A DNA stretch of 7,451 nt from Peptococcaceae bacterium UBA4997 (GCA_002398485.1 DGYV01000067.1:31965-39415); one strand, 5' to 3'. Counted from the stretch's first letter, positions 1 to 6,550 are shown. Numbers and translations are program-made. Notes: generated from the sequence alone by a model not told the origin.

Positions 1-2
1 AA

Positions 3-56
3 AGCAATGAGCGGCAACCGTTTATGAGAGAGTTGTCGGCATGCTTAAAACATTAG
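3..56 (+). CDS. Possible C-terminal end of an upstream gene (partial)
   Basis: One frame is open from the window edge to a TAG at 54-56 and would encode the last 17 residues of a protein ending in RELSACLKH. The other two forward frames close at 10 and 27. The following gene starts 15 nt after this stop, a spacing usual for an operon. Seventeen residues are too few to identify a family or to exclude a chance open frame, so this is only a candidate for the tail of a co-transcribed gene. Confidence 0.25.
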   Translation, partial: SNERQPFMRELSACLKH

Positions 57-71
57 ATGAGGTGAGTTGAG

Positions 72-1427
72 ATGAGTAAATTTCCCAGAGACAATACTAT
101 TACATTAACAGCAAATGAAAGACCAACGGCCTGGTATAATGTGGTGGCAGATATGCCTACCAAACCGGAGCCGTCTCTGAATGCCGCAAATCTTCAGGAA
201 TTGACAGGGCCCGATTTGGAAGCTATCTTCCCCAAAGTGCTGATTGCACAGGAAGTAAGCTTGGAACGGTACATTGAAATTCCCGATGAAGTGCAGGCAT
301 TTTATGATTTATACAGGGCAACACCTTTAGTGCGCTGCTATCGTTTGGAAAAATATTTGGATACCCCTGCTAAAATTTATTATAAATATGAGGGTGCTAA
401 TCCCGGCGGCAGCCATAAGCTAAATACTGCGGTTGCCCAGGTATATTATAATAAACAGGAAGGCGTAAAACGTTTGACGACCGAAACAGGAGCGGGCCAG
501 TGGGGCTGTGCAGTTTCCATGGCGGCTAATTATTTCGGTTTGGAAATGCAGGTATATATGGTTAAGGTAAGCTATAACCAAAAACCTTATCGCAGGCACT
601 TTATGGAGCTTTATAACGGCAAGGTTTGTGCAAGCCCCAGCCCCTATACACAAGCAGGGCGTAATGTTCTTGCGGCAGACCCCAACTGCAAAGGCAGTTT
701 GGGCATAGCTATCAGTGAGGCGGTTGAGGATGCCCTGCAAAGGGAGGATACCAAATATTCTTTAGGCAGTGTTTTGAACCATGTTTCTCTGCATCAAACC
801 ATAATTGGACAGGAAGCCAAAACCCAAATTCAAAAAGCGGATGATTACCCGGATATAGTTATAGGCTGTGCGGGTGGCGGCAGCAACCTTTCAGGTATTG
901 CTTTTCCATTTGTGCAGGATAAAGTGAACGGTAAAAAAGTGGATATTTTGGCAGTAGAGCCGACTGCCTGCCCAACCCTTACCAAAGGTAAATTCGCTTA
1001 TGATTACGGTGATACCGCCAAGATGGCTCCCGTATGCAAAATGTATACCTTGGGTCATGATTTTATTCCTTCGGGTATTCATGCCGGCGGTTTAAGGTAC
1101 CATGGTATGTCGCCTTTGATCAGCCAATTGCGTAACGATGGTTTGATAGATGCAGTAGCTTATAACCAGAACCAAGTTTTTGATGCAGCTAAGCTTTTTG
1201 CTCAAACTGAATTTATTTTGCCTGCACCCGAAAGCTCTCATGCCATCAAAGCTGCTATAGATGAAGCCCTTAAAGCCAAGGAAGCAGGGGAAGCAAAAAC
1301 TATACTTTTTTGCTTAAGCGGCCACGGCTTTTTTGATATGCAGGCTTATGCCAGCTATATGGCGGGCGATTTGCAGGATATTGAATTCGACCCCAAAAAT
1401 TTCGGGCACCTGCCTGAAATAAAATAA
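72..1427 (+). CDS. trpB2: TrpB2-type tryptophan synthase beta subunit (PLP enzyme)
   Basis: A fold-type II PLP enzyme of 451 residues that condenses indole with L-serine to give L-tryptophan. The PLP lysine is K116 in GGSHKLNTA. The catalytic glutamate is E138 in TETGAGQWG, and the phosphate-binding loop is CAGGGSN (266-272). The N-terminal extension of about 80 residues, the Trp in AGQWG (canonical TrpB has His) and LRYHG (341-345) mark the TrpB2 subgroup (TrpB-like, TIGR01415 type) rather than the TrpA-partnered TrpB1. TrpB2 proteins generally lack a tight TrpA partner and are thought to salvage free indole. No trpA or other trp biosynthesis gene is seen in the window. The ATG at 72 follows GAGGTGAG (59-66) at good spacing. 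Subgroup assignment is strong; the physiological role (indole salvage or serine deamination) is inferred. Confidence 0.95.
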   Translation: MSKFPRDNTITLTANERPTAWYNVVADMPTKPEPSLNAANLQELTGPDLEAIFPKVLIAQEVSLERYIEIPDEVQAFYDLYRATPLVRCYRLEKYLDTPAKIYYKYEGANPGGSHKLNTAVAQVYYNKQEGVKRLTTETGAGQWGCAVSMAANYFGLEMQVYMVKVSYNQKPYRRHFMELYNGKVCASPSPYTQAGRNVLAADPNCKGSLGIAISEAVEDALQREDTKYSLGSVLNHVSLHQTIIGQEAKTQIQKADDYPDIVIGCAGGGSNLSGIAFPFVQDKVNGKKVDILAVEPTACPTLTKGKFAYDYGDTAKMAPVCKMYTLGHDFIPSGIHAGGLRYHGMSPLISQLRNDGLIDAVAYNQNQVFDAAKLFAQTEFILPAPESSHAIKAAIDEALKAKEAGEAKTILFCLSGHGFFDMQAYASYMAGDLQDIEFDPKNFGHLPEIK

Positions 1428-1457
1428 CTTAAAAATCCTCTTGTTTGTGTTGAAACA

Positions 1458-1590
1458 GCTGCTCAAATTAGTTTTTAAATAATAAACATAAGTGTCATTC
1501 TGAACGCAGTTAAGGATCTTTATTATAATCCTTCGCTAATGCTCAGGATGACATTTTGTTTATATCAGCCGCTTTAAGCAGCCCTTTTTT
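1458..1590. repeat. Nested imperfect palindrome with TGTCATTCTGA-type core and 3' T run
   Basis: Most of the gap between trpB2 and the protease gene can fold on itself. The core arms are TGTCATTCTGA (1493-1503) and TCAGGATGACA (1543-1553), 11 pairs including one G-U wobble. Inside them AAGGAT (1512-1517) pairs with ATCCTT (1528-1533) around a 10-nt loop. Outside them ATAAACA (1482-1488) pairs with TGTTTAT (1557-1563), and GCTGCTCAAA (1458-1467) pairs with TTTAAGCAGC (1573-1582) at 9 of 10 positions. Six T residues follow at 1585-1590. The core resembles a repeat family (TGTCATYCTGAGCG-AGCGAAG-ATC-like) that I recall being scattered between genes of many bacteria. No transposase or clear target duplication is visible. 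It could be a mobile hairpin repeat, and the T run may let it end trpB2 transcripts; both roles are inferred. Confidence 0.7.
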
Positions 1591-1594
1591 ATGT

Positions 1595-1623
1595 TTGTAA
1601 AGCACAAATAAATTTGATATAAT
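1595..1623 (+). promoter_or_regulatory. Predicted sigma-A promoter for the protease-trpS-scpAB operon
   Basis: TTGTAA (1595-1600) and TATAAT (1618-1623) are separated by exactly 17 nt. The -10 box is a perfect consensus and the -35 box matches at 4 of 6. Transcription would begin near 1630, giving a leader of about 40 nt to the TTG start at 1672. It lies just downstream of the palindrome, so the operon can be expressed independently of trpB2. Confidence 0.7.
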
Positions 1624-1671
1624 ATATAATTAGATGTTTTATATGGTTTTATAAAGAAAAGAGGTCATAGA

Positions 1672-2304
1672 TTGAGTGGTTTAAATATTAATATACAAGC
1701 ATTGCTTTACAGTATTCCTGCGGTTTTACTGGCGCTTACTTTCCATGAATTTAGCCATGGCTTGGTGGCTTCCTGGCTGGGGGATGATACGCCGCGCCTT
1801 CAGGGCAGGCTTTCTTTAAACCCTTTGCGCCATTTGGACCCAATAGGTACTTTAATGCTTATTTTCACGCGTTTTGGCTGGGCCAAGCCCGTAATGGTGA
1901 ATCCTTTGCGTTTTCGGGGCAATATCAAAGTGGGCATGATGCTGGTTGCGTTGGCGGGCCCGCTTTCCAACTTGTTTTTGGCGCTTATCACTGTTATTTT
2001 ATCCAATTTGATGGGCACGGGCGTTTTACCGTATAATCCATATTTTGCAGAATTTTTTTACCAGCTTTTTTGGATAAACATATTTTTAGCTGCCTTCAAT
2101 ATAATTCCCTTGCCGCCTTTGGACGGTTCCAAAGTGTTGGCTATGTTATTACCAGATAAATATGCCGAAAAGGTTTACAGCATGGGGCAGTACAGTATAC
2201 TTATTTTAGTAGCCCTTTCCTTAACAGGGATCATGAGCATGATCATAAACCCTATAGCAACTGCTTTTGCTACAGGTATAATGATTATTTCAGGTATTGT
2301 ATAA
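1672..2304 (+). CDS. Site-2 protease family (M50) intramembrane zinc metalloprotease
   Basis: A polytopic membrane protein of 210 residues with the S2P zinc site: HEFSH at 25-29 in the first hydrophobic segment and the third ligand D151 in NIIPLPPLDG (143-152). Other conserved blocks are GRLSLNPLRHLDPIG (45-59), AKPVMVNP (71-78) and ALAGPLSN (93-100). The short length and absence of PDZ or CBS domains place it with the minimal bacterial S2P group of unknown substrate, not with RseP or full-length SpoIVFB. It should cleave transmembrane segments of other proteins. The start is TTG at 1672, 7 nt after GAGG (1661-1664); the next in-frame Met is far inside the protein and would remove the HEFSH motif. 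It leads the apparent operon with trpS, scpA and scpB. I recall this gene next to trpS and scpAB in many Clostridia. Confidence 0.93.
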   Translation: MSGLNINIQALLYSIPAVLLALTFHEFSHGLVASWLGDDTPRLQGRLSLNPLRHLDPIGTLMLIFTRFGWAKPVMVNPLRFRGNIKVGMMLVALAGPLSNLFLALITVILSNLMGTGVLPYNPYFAEFFYQLFWINIFLAAFNIIPLPPLDGSKVLAMLLPDKYAEKVYSMGQYSILILVALSLTGIMSMIINPIATAFATGIMIISGIV

Positions 2305-2324
2305 TTATTTTATATATTAATATT

Positions 2325-2330
2325 AAGGAG
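2325..2330 (+). promoter_or_regulatory. Ribosome binding site that decides the trpS start
   Basis: AAGGAG lies between the protease stop and trpS. A GTG at 2330 would overlap its last base and cannot be the start. GTG at 2336 (5 nt away) and TTG at 2339 (8 nt away) are the realistic choices; the spacing favours TTG at 2339. Confidence 0.7.
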
Positions 2331-2338
2331 TGTTAGTG

Positions 2339-3328
2339 TTGGAAAAAAAGGGAACTATTTTAAGCTGTATGAGGCCAACAGGACGCCTGCATTTGGGGCA
2401 TTACAGCGTATTGGAAAACTGGGTGGCTTTGCAGGAAAAATATCAATGCTATTATGCAGTAGCAGATTGGCATGCTTTGACCACAGCTTTTGAAGACCCC
2501 CGTCATATTAAAGAAAATAGGATAGAAATGACCCTGGATTGGCTTGCCGCAGGTTTAGACCCTGAAAAAGCCGCTATTTTTGTGCAGTCCGCCATCAAGG
2601 AACATGCGGAGCTGCATTTGCTTTTTTCTATGATGGCTCCTCTTTCCTGGCTGGAGCGTGTGCCTACCTATAAGGAGCAAATCAAGCAGTTTAATGCCGC
2701 TGGACAGGATATTGCCACCTATGGTTTTTTGGGTTACCCTCTTTTGATGGCAGCGGATATTTTGATTTACCGCGCCAATGCAGTGCCAGTTGGGGAAGAT
2801 CAACTGCCGCATTTGGAATTTTGCCGTGAAATAGCCCGTCGTTTCAATCATCTATATAAAACAGAAGTGTTTCCCGAAACCAAAGAGATTTTGGCTAAAG
2901 TAAAGCTTTTGCCCGGTATCGATAACCGTAAAATGAGCAAAAGCTATCATAATGATATTGCCATAGCTGCTTCAACTGAGGAAATCAGGGACAAAGTAAA
3001 GCAAATGATCACTGATCCCGCCCGCATCAAAAAGGATGACCTTGGCCACCCCGAGGTTTGCACGGTTTACACCTATCATAATTTTTATAATAAAAAAGAG
3101 GCTCCCGAAATCTGTGCTTCCTGCAAGGCTGGCACTATTGGTTGTGTAGCCTGTAAAAAACGTTTGACGGAAAAACTTGATGCTTTTATGGAGCCGTTAA
3201 GGGAACGCCGAGCTCATTTTGCTGCCAAGCCCGAAATCATTACCGATGTTTTGGCCAATGGTAATGATAAAGCCCGTGCCGCTGCGCGGGCAACTATGGA
3301 GTTGGTGCGTAAGGCCATGGGGATTTAA
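2339..3328 (+). CDS. trpS: Tryptophanyl-tRNA synthetase, with an Fe-S-type cysteine motif
   Basis: A class Ic aminoacyl-tRNA synthetase that attaches tryptophan to tRNA-Trp in the cytoplasm. The 329-residue product has the HIGH-type motif as HLGH (18-21, in RPTGRLHLGHY) and KMSKS at 198-202, with the usual size for bacterial TrpRS. The C-terminal helical region carries Cys241, Cys262, Cys269 and Cys272 (C-x20-C-x6-C-x2-C), plus Cys259. This closely resembles the C-x22-C-x6-C-x2-C pattern that binds a [4Fe-4S] cluster near the anticodon-binding surface in Thermotoga maritima TrpRS; cluster binding here is inferred. The start is ambiguous between TTG 2339 (chosen by spacing) and GTG 2336 (one residue longer). 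The gene lies 34 nt after the protease gene and 37 nt before scpA, in an apparent operon. No T-box fits in the short upstream gap. Confidence 0.96.
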   Translation: MEKKGTILSCMRPTGRLHLGHYSVLENWVALQEKYQCYYAVADWHALTTAFEDPRHIKENRIEMTLDWLAAGLDPEKAAIFVQSAIKEHAELHLLFSMMAPLSWLERVPTYKEQIKQFNAAGQDIATYGFLGYPLLMAADILIYRANAVPVGEDQLPHLEFCREIARRFNHLYKTEVFPETKEILAKVKLLPGIDNRKMSKSYHNDIAIAASTEEIRDKVKQMITDPARIKKDDLGHPEVCTVYTYHNFYNKKEAPEICASCKAGTIGCVACKKRLTEKLDAFMEPLRERRAHFAAKPEIITDVLANGNDKARAAARATMELVRKAMGI

Positions 3329-3354
3329 TAAAATTGCTGATTTTCACAACGGCT

Positions 3355-3362
3355 AAGAGGTG
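3355..3362 (+). promoter_or_regulatory. Ribosome binding site that decides the scpA start
   Basis: AAGAGGTG precedes the ATG at 3366. A GTG at 3360 in the same frame overlaps this motif and is therefore unlikely to be the start. Confidence 0.6.
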
Positions 3363-3365
3363 CTT

Positions 3366-4118
3366 ATGAATTATCAAATTCAGATCGAGCAGTTTGAGGG
3401 GCCTTTTGACCTGCTTTTGCACTTAATCGAAAAAAATGAAGTTGATATTTATGATATTCCCATTGCGGAAATCACAGGCCAGTACCTTGTCTATATCCAA
3501 CAAATGGAAAAGTTGGACTTGGATGTGGCCAGTGAGTTTTTGGTGATGGCAGCAACCCTTATTTCCATCAAGGCCAAAATGCTTTTGCCCACACCGCCTC
3601 CCGAAGAGGTGGAGGAAGAATATATCGACCCGCGCCTGCAATTGGTGCAGGATTTATTGGAATATAAGAAAATCAAAGAGGCCGCTCAAATGCTGGACGT
3701 TTTTTATAAGGAGAGGCAGCTTTGTTTTGAAAGGCCGAATGAAGAAGGTATTTATGCACAATATTTCAGTGATGTGAACCCGCTGGACGGCAAAACACTG
3801 GCTGATTTATCTGAGGCTTTCCGGGAAGTTTGGATAAAAGTAAAAGATAAAGAAGTTATCCGCGCTATCTCCAGGGAGGAAGTCAGCCTGGCGGAAATGA
3901 TGTCGGATATAATCGAAAAAGTAAAAGAAAATCCCAAAGGGCTTGATTTTACAGCTCTTTTTGAAAAAGATTATACCAAAAACAGGGTAATAGTCAGGTT
4001 TTTATCACTTTTGGAGTTGGTAAAAATATCTGCTGTAAAAGTACAGCAGAATGATGCCTACGGAAGAATCTATGTTTTCCTGTGGAATTTGGAAAACTAT
4101 CAAGCTGATAACTATTAA
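3366..4118 (+). CDS. scpA: Segregation and condensation protein A (kleisin)
   Basis: The 250-residue kleisin subunit of the SMC-ScpA-ScpB condensin, which bridges the SMC head domains and helps compact and segregate the chromosome. The N-terminal SMC-neck-binding region shows FEGPFDLLLHLI (10-21) followed by DIYDIPIAEITGQYL (27-41) and SIKAKMLLP (67-75). An acidic linker with PPPEEVEEE (77-85) precedes the central ScpB-binding helices. The C-terminal winged helix spans roughly 205-240 (VRFLSLLELVKISAV). Length is normal for the family. scpB follows after 13 nt, the classic scpAB arrangement; its ribosome binding site begins inside the scpA stop codon. ATG 3366 is preferred to GTG 3360 because the latter overlaps the ribosome binding site. 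Confidence 0.96.
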   Translation: MNYQIQIEQFEGPFDLLLHLIEKNEVDIYDIPIAEITGQYLVYIQQMEKLDLDVASEFLVMAATLISIKAKMLLPTPPPEEVEEEYIDPRLQLVQDLLEYKKIKEAAQMLDVFYKERQLCFERPNEEGIYAQYFSDVNPLDGKTLADLSEAFREVWIKVKDKEVIRAISREEVSLAEMMSDIIEKVKENPKGLDFTALFEKDYTKNRVIVRFLSLLELVKISAVKVQQNDAYGRIYVFLWNLENYQADNY

Positions 4119-4123
4119 GGGGG
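4117..4123 (+). promoter_or_regulatory. Ribosome binding site that decides the scpB start
   Basis: AAGGGGG overlaps the scpA TAA stop and sits 8 nt before TTG 4132. It supports a start there rather than at an in-frame ATG inside scpA. The overlap also makes translational coupling of the two subunits likely. Confidence 0.65.
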
Positions 4124-4131
4124 TAGTGAGA

Positions 4132-4716
4132 TTGACGGTTTTGTTCGCGGAAGAGCTGAAACAGCTTATCGAATGTTTGCTTTTTGTATCTTATGAACCC
4201 TTAAGCGAAAAAAAACTGGCTGAGCTTACGGAAACCGATATTGCTTCCATAAGGAGCCTTTTGAAAGAACTGGAAAAAGAATATGCTTCTTGCGGTTTTA
4301 GGCTTTGTGCCATAGCGGGGGGCTGGCAGTTTTTAACACAGGAAAAATTTGCGGCGGATATTGAAAAGCTGTATCGGCCGCGTACCCAACAGCTTTCCAA
4401 AGCGGCTTTGGAAACGCTGGCTATCATTGCCTACAGGCAGCCTATAACCCGTGGTGAAATAGAACGTATACGCCAGGTAAATGCGGATGCCGTGGTTAGC
4501 AAGCTGTTGGAGAAAAAACTAGTGCGTGAGGTAGGCCGCAGGGAAACCCCCGGCAGGCCTGTGCTTTACGGAACTACCAGGGATTTTTTAGGTTTTTTCG
4601 GTATCAATAACTTGGATGACCTGCCTTCCATGGAAGGTTTTGTGGCAGGTATGGATGCTGAGGATGAAAGAGCGCTTTTTGGCAATGAAAAAGCTGCCGA
4701 TGTTCAGAGCCTTTAA
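4132..4716 (+). CDS. scpB: Segregation and condensation protein B
   Basis: The 194-residue partner of ScpA in the SMC complex; ScpB dimers bind the centre of the ScpA kleisin. The protein has two tandem winged-helix domains. The first covers about 5-80 (LFAEELKQLIECLLFVSYEPL). The second covers about 88-158 with the family signature LSKAALETLAIIAYRQPITR (88-107) and GRPVLYGTTRDFLGFFGI (141-158). The frame is open upstream to an ATG at 4051 inside scpA, but homologues begin near LFAEELK, so TTG 4132 with its AAGGGGG site is chosen. A second TTG at 4141 is possible. It is the last gene of the apparent operon. No GC-rich hairpin follows before the ilvE promoter, so some read-through into ilvE is possible. 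Confidence 0.95.
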   Translation: MTVLFAEELKQLIECLLFVSYEPLSEKKLAELTETDIASIRSLLKELEKEYASCGFRLCAIAGGWQFLTQEKFAADIEKLYRPRTQQLSKAALETLAIIAYRQPITRGEIERIRQVNADAVVSKLLEKKLVREVGRRETPGRPVLYGTTRDFLGFFGINNLDDLPSMEGFVAGMDAEDERALFGNEKAADVQSL

Positions 4717-4723
4717 TAAGGTG

Positions 4724-4752
4724 TTGCACTGAAACTAAGATGGTGCTAGAAT
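4724..4752 (+). promoter_or_regulatory. Predicted promoter for ilvE, extended -10 type
   Basis: TTGCAC (4724-4729) is followed after 17 nt by TAGAAT (4747-4752), preceded by TGC, which makes an extended -10 (TGn). Start of transcription would be near 4759, leaving a leader of about 70 nt that is very AT-rich and shows no riboswitch, T-box or attenuator. The signal begins 8 nt after the scpB stop, so ilvE is probably its own transcription unit. Confidence 0.5.
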
Positions 4753-4829
4753 AAAAATATCAGAAATTTTTAATTTATATTATTTTGTAATAATTTTTGT
4801 TTTTAATATATAAAAAGAGGTGTTTTAGC

Positions 4830-5900
4830 ATGCTGGATATTAAAGTAACCCCAAACCCTAACCCCAAAGCCAAGCCTGATCAGCATAATTTAGGTTTTGG
4901 TAAGCATTTTACCGACCATATGTTTATTATGGATTATACCGAAGGCATTGGCTGGCATGATGCGCGTATTGTTCCTTTTGGTCCTATTCCAATGGACCCG
5001 GCTACCATGGTTTTGCATTATGCGCAAGAGACCTTTGAAGGCTTGAAAGCATACAGGACCAAGGAAGGCAAAGTTTTATTGTTCAGGCCTGAAATGAATG
5101 CAAAAAGGATGAATGCTTCCAATCAACGCCTTTGCATGCCCGAGATCCCCGTAGAGGATTTTGTGGATGCGGTAAAGGCATTGGTAAAATATGAAGATAG
5201 CTGGATCCCAACCTTGCCCGAAACTTCTTTGTATATCCGTCCTTTCGTGTTCGCAACCGAAGCTGGTGTTGGTGTACACCCTGCCAACAGTTATAAATTC
5301 ATCATTATTACTACACCTGTAGGTGCTTACTATCCCGAAGGTGTGAACCCCATAAAAATTTATGTTGAAGATGAATATGTACGTGCTGTTCCGGGTGGTA
5401 CCGGCTTTACCAAATGCGGCGGTAACTATGCGGCCAGCATCCGTTCCCAAAAAAATGCTGCCGATATGGGCTATACCCAAGTACTTTGGCTGGATGGCAG
5501 GGAACGCAAATACATAGAAGAAGTTGGCACTATGAACGTTATGTTTAAAATGAATGGTGAAATCTATACCGCTCCTTTGGATGAAGGCAGTATTCTGCCT
5601 GGTGTTACCCGTGATTCTATCATCCATTTACTTAAGGATTGGGGCTATAAAGTAAATGAGCGTAAATATTCTATAGACGAGGTTTGCGAAGTGGCTGATA
5701 ACGGTAAATTGGAAGAAGTTTTTGGCACCGGTACGGCTGCGGTTATTTCACCTGTAGGTGAGTTGAATTATAAAGGCAAAATTATGCGTATAAACGACTT
5801 TAAAACAGGTGAATTGACTCAAAAGCTTTATGATGCCTTAACCGCTATTCAATGGGGCAACGCTCCTGATAAATTCAGCTGGACAATGGAAGTAAAATAA
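4830..5900 (+). CDS. ilvE: Branched-chain amino acid aminotransferase
   Basis: A fold-type IV PLP aminotransferase that interconverts leucine, isoleucine and valine with their 2-oxo acids using glutamate/2-oxoglutarate. The 356-residue length and blocks such as HYAQETFEGLKAY (63-75) match the longer ilvE_II/eukaryotic-like BCAT group rather than the roughly 300-residue E. coli IlvE. The PLP lysine is K195 in GFTKCGGNYAAS. The cofactor loop glutamate lies in EEVGTMN (230-236), and the phosphate-binding turn is GTGTAAVISP (300-309 region). ATG 4830 has AAAGAGGTG (4814-4822) at 7 nt; an in-frame ATG 11 codons upstream lacks a site and is not conserved sequence. Its own promoter precedes it and a hairpin terminator follows, so it is apparently monocistronic. 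No other ilv or leu gene is near. The role could be synthesis or degradation. Confidence 0.96.
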   Translation: MLDIKVTPNPNPKAKPDQHNLGFGKHFTDHMFIMDYTEGIGWHDARIVPFGPIPMDPATMVLHYAQETFEGLKAYRTKEGKVLLFRPEMNAKRMNASNQRLCMPEIPVEDFVDAVKALVKYEDSWIPTLPETSLYIRPFVFATEAGVGVHPANSYKFIIITTPVGAYYPEGVNPIKIYVEDEYVRAVPGGTGFTKCGGNYAASIRSQKNAADMGYTQVLWLDGRERKYIEEVGTMNVMFKMNGEIYTAPLDEGSILPGVTRDSIIHLLKDWGYKVNERKYSIDEVCEVADNGKLEEVFGTGTAAVISPVGELNYKGKIMRINDFKTGELTQKLYDALTAIQWGNAPDKFSWTMEVK

Positions 5901-5923
5901 GTTATTCTTTAATAATTTTATTG

Positions 5924-5952
5924 AACCGCCATATTTTATTATGGCGGTTTAT
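5924..5952 (+). terminator. Probable intrinsic terminator after ilvE
   Basis: AACCGCCATA (5924-5933) and TATGGCGGTT (5940-5949) form a perfect 10-bp stem with a 6-nt loop, 23 nt after the ilvE stop. The T tract is weak (TTTATGTTT), so termination may be incomplete. The symmetrical stem has a T-rich left flank that gives no strong reverse terminator. Confidence 0.7.
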
Positions 5953-5986
5953 GTTTGAGAAAAAACAAATGTTTTTTGAAGATAAG

Positions 5987-6014
5987 GCATATTTGCCACT
6001 TGTCCGCATATATA
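5987..6014 (+). promoter_or_regulatory. Weak candidate sporulation (sigma-E-like) promoter for the amidase gene
   Basis: GCATATT (5987-5993) matches the B. subtilis sigma-E -35 pattern KMATATT. CATATATA (6007-6014) partly matches the -10 pattern CATACANT, with a 13-nt spacer, one short of the usual 14. No good sigma-A pair at 16-18 nt spacing was found between the ilvE terminator and the gene. The region is AT-rich, so chance similarity is a real possibility. Confidence 0.2.
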
Positions 6015-6039
6015 AAAAATATACGCGGGAGGTGAAAAT

Positions 6040-6546
6040 ATGGTGTATCGCGCAGAATACAACAGAGTGGCGGTTTATGATTACGCTTGCAGGTGGTGGA
6101 ATGATCGCAATTTAAATTTTCCCAATTTTTCCGATGACTGCACAGGCTTTGTCAGCCAATGTTTACTGGCGGGCGGTATTCCCATGCATTATACGGGCAA
6201 TGTGGAAAGCGGTTGGTGGTTCAGGCGTACGCAAGCCTATGAAAGTTGGAGTTACAGTTGGTCTGTAGCGCATTCCCTGCGCTGGTATTTGTCTTCGCGG
6301 GATGCTGTGGATTTTGCTCATGTAATGGATGAGCCATATGATTTAATGATAGGTGATTTGATTTTTTATGATTGGAACGGTGATGGTGTTTGGCAACATT
6401 CGGCCGTTGTGGTAGGGCATGACCCTGAAGGAGAGCCATTGGTGGCGGCGCACAGTGTTAATAGCTTTAACCGTAATTGGCGCTATGAAACTTCACAAAG
6501 CTGGTCGGTAAATACCCAATATGTATTTTTTCATATTTTTGATTAA
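6040..6546 (+). CDS. Amidase_6 domain protein, single domain, no signal peptide
   Basis: A 168-residue protein made only of a putative amidase domain (amidase_6, PF12671-like; papain/NlpC-type cysteine fold). Visible family features are YNRVAVYDYACRWW (7-20), the presumed nucleophile C34 in DDCTGFVSQCLLAGGIPM (32-49), the presumed catalytic H120 in GDGVWQHSAVV (114-124), and AAHSVNSFNRNW (136-147). Such domains are thought to cleave amide bonds, perhaps in peptidoglycan or peptides; the substrate is unknown. It contains 11 Trp and 12 Tyr, an unusually aromatic composition. There is no signal peptide or membrane segment, and an in-frame stop at 6013-6015 rules out a longer N-terminus, so it would stay cytoplasmic unless exported unconventionally. 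The ATG follows GGGAGGTGA (6027-6035). It stands alone between two terminators. The family match is good; the function is open. Confidence 0.85.
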   Translation: MVYRAEYNRVAVYDYACRWWNDRNLNFPNFSDDCTGFVSQCLLAGGIPMHYTGNVESGWWFRRTQAYESWSYSWSVAHSLRWYLSSRDAVDFAHVMDEPYDLMIGDLIFYDWNGDGVWQHSAVVVGHDPEGEPLVAAHSVNSFNRNWRYETSQSWSVNTQYVFFHIFD

Positions 6547-6550
6547 ACTA

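Noticed and set aside
2305..2338. T-box or other Trp-responsive leader before trpS
   Set aside because: The gap is only 34 nt and contains nothing but a ribosome binding site. The promoter leader at 1630-1671 is also too short for a T-box.
4051..4131. Upstream extension of scpB to an ATG inside scpA
   Set aside because: The extra 27 codons are out-of-frame scpA sequence, lack similarity to ScpB, and a good ribosome binding site supports TTG 4132.
4754..4776. AAAAAT...ATTTTT inverted repeat after scpB as a terminator
   Set aside because: The stem is only A-T pairs with no GC core, typical of AT-rich DNA, and lies downstream of the predicted ilvE promoter.
4785..4814. TTGTAA plus TATATA/TATAAA as an alternative ilvE promoter
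   Set aside because: Transcription would start at or within the ribosome binding site, leaving almost no leader; the upstream TTGCAC-TGCTAGAAT pair is more sensible.
5076..5627. 183-codon open frame on the minus strand opposite ilvE
   Set aside because: It lies wholly inside a clearly conserved ilvE, has no recognisable domain, and reads as the antisense shadow of a strongly coding frame.
5921..6115. 64-codon + strand open frame spanning the ilvE terminator
   Set aside because: It begins within the terminator hairpin, overlaps the amidase gene in another frame, and has no family resemblance.
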